The notes below the pieces were generated by a model. The model saw only the letters and a program-made list of their open reading frames with translations, was not told the DNA's origin and did not search any database. From Phycomyces blakesleeanus NRRL 1555(-) (taxonomy: Eukaryota; Mucoromycota; Mucoromycetes; Mucorales; Phycomycetaceae): DNA of 64,000 bases. The stretch is taken from assembly GCF_001638985.1 (NCBI RefSeq), contig NW_017265167.1:124001-188000 (forward strand), read 5' to 3'. The translations under genes were made by a program, and so were the position numbers. Numbering within the stretch: position 1 is the first letter of the stretch; each line of letters opens with the position of its first letter. Shown in pieces: positions 53,024-62,775 of this stretch.

Positions 53024-53077
53024 CCCCTTGAAAACCACATTTTTTTTAATTCCCCAGTTCACCTTTCTTATTCAACA

Positions 53078-55309
53078 ATGAGATTAACAAATCTTTGGAA
53101 ACCGGTCCTTCTCCTTGCGTCCTTAGTTGGTCTTACTTACGCTGCTGTCCCTGCCTCTGAGGTCAAGCTTGAGAGTTATACCTACTCTAACAACGTTCTT
53201 TCTGGAAAGATTTATGTAAAGTCAAGAGTTCAATATATACATATAAACATAAAAACATGTGTCCAGACTGCTAATATAACCTGAAATTATCTTCATAGGT
53301 TAAAAACATTGCCTATGCCAAGACTGTAACTGTTATCTACTCGGACAATTCTGACAGCTGGTCATACAGCACCGAGGCCGCTTACACTGAACCAATCTCT
53401 GGAACAAACTATGAATACTGGCAATTCAGCACCACTGTTGGCTCTTCTGGAATCCACCAATTCTACATCAAGGTAAACACTGCTGAATCAAATACATAGA
53501 CTTGTATTCATTATACTAATGGTGATGCTGTTCTTTTTTTTTATATTAGTATGTTGTAAATGGCGTCTCTTACTACGACAACAATGGTGGACAAGGCAAA
53601 AACTACGGTAATTATATAAGAGATCAGAATATCTTCTGTTACCGACAGAATCATTGATTTATTTTTTGTCCTTTTTCTATGCATTAGTCGTCGCAACCTC
53701 TACTTCTTCTCCCTCAAGCACCTCCACTGGCCCCGATCCTACTACTCCTACCGGCCCTGTTATTGTTCCCACTGGCACTGTTGCTGTTCCTGGAGGAAAC
53801 TCCACCATCTCCACCTGGGCCAAGACCCAAAAGGCTACCAGCTTCAAGATGGTTCTCTCCAACATCAACCCTGCCGGAACTGTTAAGGGTTTCATTGCTG
53901 CTTCCCTGTCTACCTCTGGCCCTGATTACTTCTACTCCTGGACTCGTGACTCTGCTTTGGTTGCCAACATGGTGTCCTTTATGTACAGCACCGAATACGC
54001 CGGAGACGCCACCGTCCTTGGTCTTCTTAAGGACTACGTCACTTTCCAGGTCAACGAACAATCTGCCAGCACTGTCTGCAACTGCTTGGGTGAGCCCAAG
54101 TTTAACAAGGATGGCTCAAGCTACACTGGTTCCTGGGGTCGTCCCCAGAATGATGGTCCTGCTGAGCGTGCCTCGACATTGATTGCCTTTGCCAAGACCT
54201 ATGCTGCCCAGACCAGCGACTCTACCTACGTCTCAGGTACTCTCAAGACTGCCATCTTCAAGGATTTAGATTACATTGTCACTGTCTGGAGCAACAACTG
54301 CTATGATCTCTGGGAAGAAGTTAACGGTCTTCACTTCTACACCTTGATGGTTATGCGCCACGGTCTCGTCAAGGGTGCTGAATTCGCTACTGCCAATGGT
54401 GACTCTACTCGTGCCACCACCTACACCAACACCGCAAACACCATCAGAGCCAAGATTGATACTTTCTGGTCCTCAAGCAAGAACTACGTTAGTGTCACCC
54501 AGAACCAGTCCGGAGGTGCTAACAAGCCCTCTGGCTTGGATGTCTCTGTCCTCATTGCTGCCAACGCTGCCGGTCTTGGTGATGGTAAGTGACACACACA
54601 TATTTTAAAAGACAGCCATTAGAAGTCATATTCTTATATTCACGCATACACTAATACACGCCCCCCCCCCCCCCTTTTTTTTTTTTTATTATCAATTAGG
54701 ATTCTACACTTCCGGATCTGACAAGGTAATTTTAAGCTAATATATAATGTGAGAAAGGACTTTTCAATAACCTTATTTTTCTTTCTTTATTACTTGTATC
54801 TATAGATTCTCGCCAGTGCTGTAGCCATCGAGAACTCATTTGCCAGCATTTACTCTGTCAACAGCAACCTTCCTTCATGGCTCGGAAATGCCATTGGTCG
54901 TTACCCCGAAGACACCTACAACGGAAACGGAAACTCCCAGGGCAACCCTTGGTTCATTGGTATTGCCACCTATGCTGAGCTGTACTACCGCGCTATTATT
55001 GAGTGGACCATTGGAAGCGGTATCAGTGTCAACTCTGTTAACTTGCCTTTCTTCCAGAAGTTTGACTCCAGCATCACAAGCGGTACCACCTATGCTCCAG
55101 GAAGTGCCGGCTTCACCACCTTGACCTCCAAGATCGCCCTTGCTGCCGATGCTTACTTGTCTACTGTTAAGTACCACGGAAGCACCAACGGTTCCTTCTC
55201 TGAGCAGTTTGACCGTACTTCCGGAACGATGACTGGTGCCCGCGACCTTACCTGGTCTCATGCCGCTGTCATTACTGCCATTGAGGCCAAGTCTGGTCTT
55301 TTGGTCTAA
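53078..55309 (+). CDS. secreted glucoamylase, CBM21 plus GH15
   Basis: This enzyme (EC 3.2.1.3) releases glucose from starch ends outside the cell. Six exons (53078-53215, 53299-53472, 53550-53607, 53688-54584, 54700-54725, 54806-55309) give 598 aa. A signal peptide (about 1-22, LLLASLVGLTYA) leads into an N-terminal starch-binding CBM21 (about 25-125: VKLESYTYSNNVLSGKIYVK, YEYWQFSTT, IHQFYIKY). A Ser/Thr/Pro linker follows. GH15 motifs are YFYSWTRDSALV, WGRPQNDGPAERAS, DLWEEVNGLHFYTL with the general acid, NPWFIGIATYAELYYRA and SEQFD with the general base (Glu near 564). CBM21 at the N terminus is the Rhizopus-type layout; Aspergillus enzymes have CBM20 at the C terminus. Exon 5 is 26 nt. 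Codon use is strongly C-ending, as in highly expressed genes. Confidence 0.96.
54661..54687 (+). repeat. C14-T13 homopolymer block in glucoamylase intron 4
   Basis: A run of 14 C (plus one C just before) is followed directly by a run of T inside intron 4. It forms an extreme pyrimidine tract a few bases ahead of the acceptor at 54699. Confidence 0.9.
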
Positions 55310-56404
55310 TGTGTTAATCATTATTGATTTGATGTGAACTTTTAGTTACTTTCTACCCTCCTTTACCCAACCTTTCTATTTATTTACTAATTTATTTATT
55401 TATTTAAGTATTTATTTTTATTTTACGAGATATTTTTTAACTTTTGTAAAATATTTTCTTATTTTTTTTTGAAATATTTTTTTTTATTTTCGTAAAATAT
55501 TAATAAATACGATATCAATCATAACAAGAAAAAAAATTGGGATTTATCCAAGATACTTATTTATCGGGTGTTGTGAGTTCGTTACAGTTTGGAATGTATA
55601 AACGTTTATAAGGAAGTATTGAGTAATAATAATAATGCTGCTATTGAAAAGAAAGGGTAGTCCCCTCAAACTGATATGTGCATTAACATGTACATGTACA
55701 TGTACATGTGGATTAACATGAACATGTGTACATACATACGTACATACATGTGAGTGTGCTTGAAAGCAGAGGGGTATTAGAAGAATCTAGATATACATTT
55801 AATTGTGGTGTACATATTAGATTGGGGAAGGTGATTATTATTATTATTTTGTGTACATTGATTTATACATCCAATGAATTATTTCAAGAAAGCCATGTTT
55901 TCTGCCAAAATAGCCTTATTGGATTAAAGACTTAATATATTTCGTTGGATGAGGTCTTTTTTTTCTTTTTTTTTTATCACACCATTCTAGTCACCTGATC
56001 GGCAATTGCTTGACAGTAGAATAATGAAGCTTAAATTCATTTCACAATAAGAATAATAATTATAGTCAAAATGGAATGCTTAGAAAATCAACCAGTGATA
56101 AGCCAAACCCAAAACAGAATATGATTATTTTCTGACATTGATCGAAAAAGTATGAATAATAATAATATTATTAAGAATATTGTCAAGGTTTGAATGCTTA
56201 TTATAATGCTTTTTTTTGAATTATATATATAGATATATAGATATGTGTGCTGTGCTTGTGCTTGTGCTTGTGCTTGTGTGAGTGTGTGCATGGATGTATA
56301 TATAGTGATGAGTGAGTTATTTTTTTTCTTTTGTTCTTGTTTAAAGAAAATACGATGTGGTCTATGTATTCAAAAATTCTGTCTTTTTACATATATATTT
56401 ATAT
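55310..56404. other. convergent gap between glucoamylase and the kinase
   Basis: No gene is seen. ATTT/TATTT-rich DNA at 55370-55500 forms the glucoamylase 3' region. ACATGT repeats lie at 55688-55712, ACATACGT units at 55728-55748 and GCTTGT units at 56247-56278. The rest is AT-rich. Confidence 0.6.
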
Positions 56405-58796
56405 TCAAGCAGTGTCTTCTGCAAAAGCCCTCGCCAGCGTGACCTGTGCACTCATGTACCCTTGATTGCGCCTTCCGAGTAAAGTAGTTTTATCCATGCA
56501 AAGTTGAAAGACATTTTCAGGGTTGATTTTTGGTATGAATGGAGATTCCTTTAAGCTTATTTCAGTCTTTGGCTGAACATTTCGTTGGTGTTGCTGCAAA
56601 CAGAGGTTGTAAATCGGTTGGTCGGTTCGATCTGCCTTGTTTGACCCTTTCGACCCTTTCGACCCCTTCTTTTTCTGGGTTTGAGTCTGGGGTAAGACTA
56701 CATCTGCAGTATCGTCTGTTGTGGGTATGATCCAACCTTCTTCAAAGCTATCCTTGTCGTTCAAAAGGTTAAATTCGTGTACTCTAAAAGGCTTTGACTT
56801 TGATTGTTGCTGTTGTTGCTGTTGTTGCTGTTGTTGCTGTTGTTGCTGTTGTTGCTGTTGTTGCTGCTGTTTCCGACGAATCTCCTTGATTTGAGCACGT
56901 TCATCGGTGAGCCGTTGGATAGCGTAGGACAAATCAACGATATCTTTCATTCCTCCAAGATTGTTTCCATTCATACTGCGTCTGCTTTCGGCACGTGTCT
57001 TTTCATGCGGTATTGGTATCGGCAGAGAAAATGATTCTGATTTCAGGTCCGTGTCATCGTCGAATGTTTCGTCTGTAGCTGTACCTGATGCTGACAGGGA
57101 AGGGGGTATGTGGTCGTGGGTTGAGAATGAAACCACAGGAGTCGCACAGTCAGAAGTCTAAATATATATATATATATATACATCAATTAAGATAATTAGT
57201 TGGTTCTGGAGTTAATAAAAGCGTGGACGATCCAGGGATGTAAGAAAAAGTATCAAGTCATACAAGATGAAAGACAGGTTAAGACAACAACAAGAATACA
57301 AAGAAGAAGTACAAAGAAACAATAAGAAAATTAATAGTACCATCCACGTGTGCTGCATAAATTGGCCAATTGTATATCTCCTGGTGGGATCCATGCAGAG
57401 CAAGTGGCTGACTAGGTCCTTTGCGTCTGCCGAGATGCTGTCCCACCAAGGGCTGAGAAAAGTGTATTGACCTCTAGCGACCTTTTCTGTCAAGATCTTT
57501 GTGTCTTCATCGTAAAATGGCGGGAATCCACAGAGCATTGTGTACAGAACACACCCGAGTGCCCACATGTCTACTGATTTAGAATAACGTTCGTCCCTGA
57601 CTATCTCTGGGGCAGTGTATCCTACTGTTCCACAGGGTGTCATGGTTTCCTGGTCCCAAATTACTTTTGAGAGACCAAAGTCAGCAAGCTTGACTCTGCC
57701 AATGCCTCCACCTCCTAAGCCGGGTACAAATCGGCCCTCGTCTTCCTTTTGTTCGTCGTACTCTCCTGCCTGAGATAAGCCAATGTCAACTGGGCGGTCT
57801 AGGAAGGGAATGGGCTCAAATAGCAGGTTCTCGGGTTTGATATCTCTATTTGCAGCTAAAGTGTGTAAATATGACAACCACAAAACATATGGATAGGAAG
57901 ATAGTATAAGTATATGCTTGCCTGTGTACAATGCCTTTTTCTTCGTGCAGGTAGCGAATGGCTTCTGCAACCTGCTGAATGCAGTGTCGCGTAAGGTCTT
58001 CACTAAAGTAAGTTAGCCTGACAATTCGGTGGAACAATTCCCCACCCTGACAATTTTCCAGAATCAAAAAATAATGCTATATAAAATAAATTCACAGATG
58101 GATAAAGAATGAATGAATGTCTTGTTTGTTTATTCGGATTGTTGTTTGTTATAGTGTTCAAATAATTTAATTTATGTATATATATATATATATATATATA
58201 TAATGCAGATTAATACCTCTTTGGTTTCAACAAAATCATACAATTTGACAATAGAGGGGTGGTCCATTGATCTCATAATTTGAGCCTCTTTAAGAACACT
58301 TGCTTTCTATAATTGTGTTTAGATTGTTTGAATTTGATTTGACTTTATACACATACAATTATATCTAAATGTATTTATTACCTGTGCTTGAGTTAGCTCG
58401 AATTTACGAACAGCTTTTATAGCAAATGTTTGATTTGTCCTTAAATGTATTGCCTTGAACACATTTGAAAATGCACCACTAAACAATCCGAGTGGAGATA
58501 AACGAATGTTTTTTTTTTTTTTTAAAAAAAATTATTTATTTATTTATTAATTATTATTATTAATATTTGAATGAATTCGACATTTTCATATATATATATA
58601 TATTCAAGAAAACTTACTCTCCTAATTTGCTCACAAGTCTGTACTGCTCTAGACCACGATAGACAGGAGGTACAAATTCTTTAGAGTCTTCGGTTGGACA
58701 CAAGGATCCAAGACTGTTTTCTCTCTTTATCGAGCATGGGGATGTAGACTTTTGTGCTGGCCAGAGAAGATTTTTTAGCTGGAAAAGAATAGACAT
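56405..58796 (-). CDS. Ser/Thr protein kinase of the Rck2/Srk1 (MAPK-activated, CaMK-like) type
   Basis: Six exons on the minus strand (58796-58618, 58478-58382, 58306-58217, 58076-57922, 57845-57341, 57157-56405) give 592 aa. The kinase domain has a glycine loop [12 protein letters not shown] (58-69), the ATP lysine K81 (FAIK), HRDIKPEN with catalytic Asp 175, DFG (229-231) and [12 protein letters not shown] in the activation loop. A long insert between HRD and DFG, ending [18 protein letters not shown], is typical of yeast Rck2 and fission-yeast Srk1, kinases activated by Hog1/Sty1 stress MAPKs. After the domain, a 250-residue tail carries basic and Ser-rich parts, a 20-plus glutamine run and a terminal Arg/Lys-rich segment. 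Rck2 acts in osmotic and oxidative stress and translation control. Exon 4 ends in a GC donor. Confidence 0.9.
56804..56870 (-). repeat. 9-bp CAA-CAA-CAG array coding polyglutamine in the kinase tail
   Basis: Seven or so near-perfect nonamer units code more than 20 glutamines in the kinase C-terminal tail. The regular nonamer order suggests recent tandem growth. Confidence 0.9.
57846..57921 (-). other. GC-AG intron in the kinase gene
   Basis: The donor is CACAG|GCAAGC and the acceptor CAAATAG|AGATATC on the minus strand. The join restores IVHR|DIKPEN, the catalytic-loop motif. No GT lies close by that would keep this motif. Confidence 0.85.
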
Positions 58797-59358
58797 GGGC
58801 TGGAATAAAATAAGATACCAAGATTATAGATGTGTGTAATAGACTAACCAATACTTAATAGTAATAGTAATAGTAATAGTAATAGTAATATGATATGATA
58901 TGATATTTTAATGTATGTATGTATGTATGTATGTATGTATGTATGTATGTATGTATATATGTATATATGTATGTATATGTATATATAAAGAAGCACTTTA
59001 TGTAGTGTTGATATTATCTCTTGTGAATAAAGAAGAAGAGGAAGAGAAAGAACAAGAAGAAAGAAAGGAAGAAAGAAAGAAAGAAGAAGGAAATAAGAGC
59101 GTTTTATGCCTATAGATCCTAAAAATGGAATAAATAAGGAGGGTAGAAATGAATATTTTGGTTGCTCCGACAACGGAAAGTTATGATATCATGCGTTCCT
59201 TATTATTTCTTTGGTTCTTCCTTGGTTGCTTAGTTGCTTGGTTGCTTGGTTGCTTAGTTTCTTGATTGCTTGCTTGATTAATTGATTGATTGATTGACTG
59301 ATTGCTTATTATTTTTATTGCGTGTTAAATATATAAATATCAGGAAAAGTGATCTTAT
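58797..59358. other. microsatellite-rich gap between the kinase and HIT genes
   Basis: This stretch holds TAGTAA units (58858-58888), TATG units (58913-58955), GAAAG-type purine runs (59032-59090) and TTGCTTGGT/TTGATTGA-type runs (59215-59300). No gene is seen. The ATGTATGT stretch reads as open frame only because of its repeat. Confidence 0.65.
58913..58955 (+). repeat. TATG microsatellite
   Basis: About ten TATG units precede mixed ATAT/ATGT repeats in the gap upstream of the kinase gene. Confidence 0.9.
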
Positions 59359-60246
59359 CTACACAGGGCTCAGGCCTTGTCTCAATCTCTCCAATACAGT
59401 ATTCGCCTCTGCAAACCACAGTCCAGGCGTATATTTCCACTCTCTAAATCGGTTCCCAAATGGTAGACCCAGAACATGGAGATGGATATGGTTGATCGAG
59501 TTGAATGGAGGTACATGAAATCCAAGTCTTTATATATATATATATATATTTACATACACAATTTGTTTTTTTTATTATTATTATATGTTTTGTATATGTA
59601 CATTTATATGTATAAACACACACACGCACGCACGCACACATACATACACGCATATAAATATAAATGTATTTAGGTGAGTTGCCCTGCACAAGTTACAAGT
59701 ACACACTATACAATATTTCTATTTCTATTACTACTATTATTATTATTGCAATCGATCCTTACCGGATTTGGTCTGCATTTTGTGCATAGCCTCTGTCCTT
59801 GAGGAGCTGATGGCCCAGGCCTATCATTCTTTCTACTACCGAGATACATGTATACAAATACAAAAGATGATAAGCATATTGTTGCTATTACTAGTATAAT
59901 TATTGAAATTTTTTCTTTTCTTTTTATTATTTACACAATGGTACATGAGATGTGTCGAGGACTTTTACAGTCGATACATGATCTCGTGGAATCACTAATG
60001 CATGGAATCTAGCACCTGGAGAACGATCGTGGAATGCAATAAGAGTGTCGTCCTGTAATATATATTATATATGTATAAATATAAATTTTGATTTAATTTG
60101 ATTTGATTTGATTTGATATATATATATTTGTATATATAATTATTATTAAGATATTGCTAAGAATTTACCTCGTAGATTATAGAGAATCCATTCTCGGTAG
60201 ATACGCTACAAAAGACACACTCACTCTTTCCAAAGCACCCAAACAT
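59359..60246 (-). CDS. HIT-domain nucleotide hydrolase, HINT3-like
   Basis: Four exons on the minus strand (60246-60169, 60052-59935, 59835-59763, 59527-59359) give 145 aa. The protein starts with a CxxC-type pair (SECVFCSV), then IAFHDRSPGARFHALVIPRDHV, GHQLLKDRG and the HIT signature HIHLHVLGLPF, preceded by RLGFHVPPFNSIN. This layout matches HINT3-type adenosine 5'-monophosphoramidases, which hydrolyse AMP-lysine and related conjugates. The end (EWKYTPGLWFAEANTVLERL) is the usual helix. Intron 3 (about 235 bp) is bloated by TA and CA microsatellites. The first exon is short but phase-consistent. Confidence 0.88.
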
Positions 60247-60379
60247 GGTCCAATAGATAAAATTGAATTAATAATATTATTTAATTAATTTATTTATTTA
60301 ATTTATTTACTGTGCAAAATAAACATATATATATATAGTAGATACACTTGTAGGAAGTGGCAGGATTTAAAGCTCCGTA

Positions 60380-60410
60380 CTCGTAACAACTTACGAGTTC
60401 GTAACTTTTT
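60380..60410 (+). repeat. 30-bp direct repeat unit 1 with inner hairpin
   Basis: The unit begins CTCGTAAC and ends GTAACTTTT. It matches 60441-60470 at most positions. Within it ACTCGTAA and TTACGAGT (60379-60398) form a perfect 8-bp stem with a four-base loop. Confidence 0.75.
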
Positions 60411-60440
60411 TCTTTATAAGTCAGCTCCAAAAATACCTAG

Positions 60441-60470
60441 CTCGTAACTCACTTGCAAGTTTGTAACTTT
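60441..60470 (+). repeat. 30-bp direct repeat unit 2
   Basis: This is the second copy of the unit at 60380-60410. It shares CTCGTAAC, CTTGCAAGTTTGTAAC against CTTACGAGTTCGTAAC, and the following run of Ts. Confidence 0.75.
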
Positions 60471-60548
60471 AAGCCAATAGCATGTCTGACTTTAACCTAT
60501 TAGTTTCACTTTTTCCCCAAATACGATTTATGGGATTTTCAATTATTG

Positions 60549-60839
60549 GGGGTACTCAACCGGATTCTACGTAGGAATCTAACTCTGATAGACATTTAAT
60601 GTGCTAACACTTCAAGTCGGTTAAGAAATGCATAGGCTCACTAATAAATCAAAGTCTGCGGATCTATACAAGCAAAATTCGTACAAGAAAGGATCGTTAT
60701 TTACATGTAAAATCCAAAAACTAGATATCAGAACTATGTATGTCTATATTTAAAATGTCTACGTGGATATAAGAGCTTTCGTCCAATGATATTGTTTTCT
60801 AAATTAAAAGATTCCATGTAGACTCTGGTTGAGTACCCC
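60549..60839. mobile_element. MITE-like element with about 32-bp inverted ends
   Basis: The left end GGGGTACTCAACCGGATTCT (60549 on) and the reverse complement of the right end GGGGTACTCAACCAGAGTCT (ending 60839) match at 17 of 20 positions. The match continues through CTAC.T.GGAATCT. The 291-bp unit has no coding capacity. Confidence 0.7.
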
Positions 60840-61253
60840 TTACCCTTTCTTTAGAGTACTTATCCCTGCTGTAATACGTTCCAAATTCTGGTGTGGGTAG
60901 CACATAATTACTCTTTTTTTTATTCTTTCATGTCCTTTTCTTATTTCCTTGCATATTTTTTCTTACCCTTATATTTAGGGGTGCTTCTCTTTATTTCTTT
61001 TCCGCTATAACCCATCTCTCATCAGGTTGCCTAAATGTCTAAGTGCAAAAGGCCATGAAACCCCCACAAATAAAATATTTTTTACAAAAGTACCCTTTAT
61101 ATATATATACATGAACAATTAATACTGACGATATGATGTAATTTATTAAATTCTGAAGAAATTTTCTTCACCTCAGAATTAGTATCTTTAACTTTAATAT
61201 TGCTGTATACATTAATGTGTTCAGTCTTGTAATTTCTGATAACGTCTTTGATT

Positions 61254-61470
61254 TTTTTTTAAAAAAAAATTGTTATTATGCTAAAAAAACTTTTGGGAGA
61301 GGAGGCACAACTTTTGGGGAAGAAGGCTTGGGCCCAAGCCAAGTTGGTTTCAAGAACCCGTTTTCTCGATTTGGGCTTTGAGATCCAAACTGACTGTTGT
61401 CTTTGTCCAAAGCATCTAGCATTATGTTGGCGTTTTTTTCAGCTTGTTCCTTTTTTTTAAAAAAAAATTA
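61254..61470. repeat. segment bounded by T9A9 palindromes
   Basis: Two near-identical palindromic blocks of Ts followed by As (61254-61271 and 61452-61470) lie 200 bp apart. Between them, 61326-61341 is a perfect 16-bp palindrome GGCTTGGGCCCAAGCC. The arrangement suggests a small inserted unit. Confidence 0.5.
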
Positions 61471-61499
61471 ATAAAAATATATTATTTAGATGTTCAAAA

Positions 61500-62775
61500 T
61501 TAATTATACTACTAACTTTGATTATTAAAACCGCAGGAACCATGGTTTTAGAAAACGAAGGCAAGTGTGCGATCCTTGTTGGGATACAAAGAGTAGAGCT
61601 ACGGCTTTCAGCCACGTAGCCTCTCTCGCTTTCCTCCAGGCGGACTCCTATCAACACACCTTTAAGGCCTAGTTATAGTAATTAAAAAAATCGGTCAGAG
61701 CTTGTTGAATCACTCTGGGCAAACTATTATCTATAAAGTCAAGTTACCACAGAGCTGAGCGTTCAAGACTTCGACGTCTTTTGCCTGATCCCCCTTCAAT
61801 ATTCCGATCTTCACAACCTGGTCAAGAATGCACTTTCCTTCCAGCATTACTTTTGCTGTATCGGTTAATGTCTTCCTTTCCATGTCACCGTTTCTGGAAA
61901 TTTCGATGTTACAGACATCAAATAGCTTGCCATCATGTTTCAGGCAGATCCGTAGATGGACCTTAAGATCACCTCTTTTACCATTGTAAAAACTCGTAGA
62001 AATCTCTTGTAGCTCCTTGCTTTCTTGGTTTTCTGTTTCTCCACTCTAACAGGAATTTTCGAACAAGGTTGAGAAAACAGGTTCAAACTATTTTCGCACA
62101 TTATCTTGTTCACTCATGGGTTTCCATGATCCAAGTATCGTTTGTCTATATGCGTATTCTTTAAGCCTATGGAAGGGCTATAAAAATGTATAGAGAAGAT
62201 TAAAAGGTGTATTAAACTATCACTGAATTAAATTTACCATCGAGAATACATTTTGAGTATCCGAAGTTCAAACCCTTTGGAAGGCATGTTAACCAACTTG
62301 ATGTTGTCGAGATATCTATCCATTTTTTTCTATAGTAAACTTTCTAAAGAAAACTATATATTAGCACAAATAAAATGTATTATTTTATTAACTTACATTG
62401 ACATGCGCTGTGATATTCTCCATAATTTTATCAGGAAACTCCAACTTAAGCGCATCGCAGTTGTTTGCTTTTTAAAGCATCTCTATTTTTTTTTTCATTT
62501 TGGCAACCCAAGTCTTTTGCTGTTGCTTTTGATAAGTATATTATTAAATTATATGCTAGACTATATAGTACAAACTTAATGTTAGTAGGATTGTCAGATT
62601 TTTTTAGACAATAAATACTACTTACTAATATATACATATTTCAAAAAAATTAAGAAGAACATATCGACTATACATCGTGCGTGATTTCACAGCAAGTTTC
62701 TTAACCAAGCCATGAGGTAGCTACATTCTCGATGGAGAAATCACCGCCAGATTCCTTGATTTCTAATATCGAATA
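61500..62775 (-). pseudogene. decayed multi-exon gene of unknown family
   Basis: On the minus strand a chain of protein-like frames joins at good splice sites: EIKESGGDFSIENVATSWLG (62770-62680), KDLGCQNEKKN (62540-62460), LKLEFPDKIMENITAHVN to 62398, KKMDRYLDNIKLVNMPSKGF (62335-62241), LKEYAYRQTILGSWKPMSEQ through KVHLRICLKHDGKLFDVCNI and ILDQVVKIGILKGDQAKDVE (62170-61752), then GVLIGVRLEESERGYVAESR (61670-61520). Two in-frame TAG codons (62088-62090 and 62046-62048) and a frameshift near 62455 break it; a stop also follows SWLG. A 54-nt GT-AG intron could instead remove both TAGs. No known family was recognised. It sits among mobile elements, so it may be an element-borne gene. Confidence 0.55.

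Larger units (their letters stand above)
50887..53077. other. 2.2-kb gap upstream of glucoamylase
   Basis: No gene is supported. The stretch begins with the PRP43 3' region (TCTA/TCTC runs, 50990-51085) and contains a pentanucleotide array at 51816-51885. Minus-strand frames at 51753-52757 are short, AT-rich and unrecognised. The final 250 bp are the glucoamylase promoter. Confidence 0.55.
60247..61500. other. right-hand gap, 5' part: repeats and a MITE-like element
   Basis: No gene is supported. It contains a diverged direct repeat (60380-60410 and 60441-60470), an inverted-repeat element (60549-60839) and a pair of T9A9 palindromes (61254-61271, 61452-61470). The open frame at 61278-61460 lies inside the latter and is not thought coding. 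Confidence 0.55.

Noticed and set aside
61278..61460. 60-codon plus-strand frame starting MLKKLLGEEAQ
   Set aside because: It lies wholly inside the symmetric T9A9-bounded unit and has no family features.
62041..62104. Two in-frame TAGs as evidence of stop-codon reassignment
   Set aside because: All intact genes here use normal codons and stops (TAA, TAG and TGA all terminate genes), and the locus also has a frameshift.
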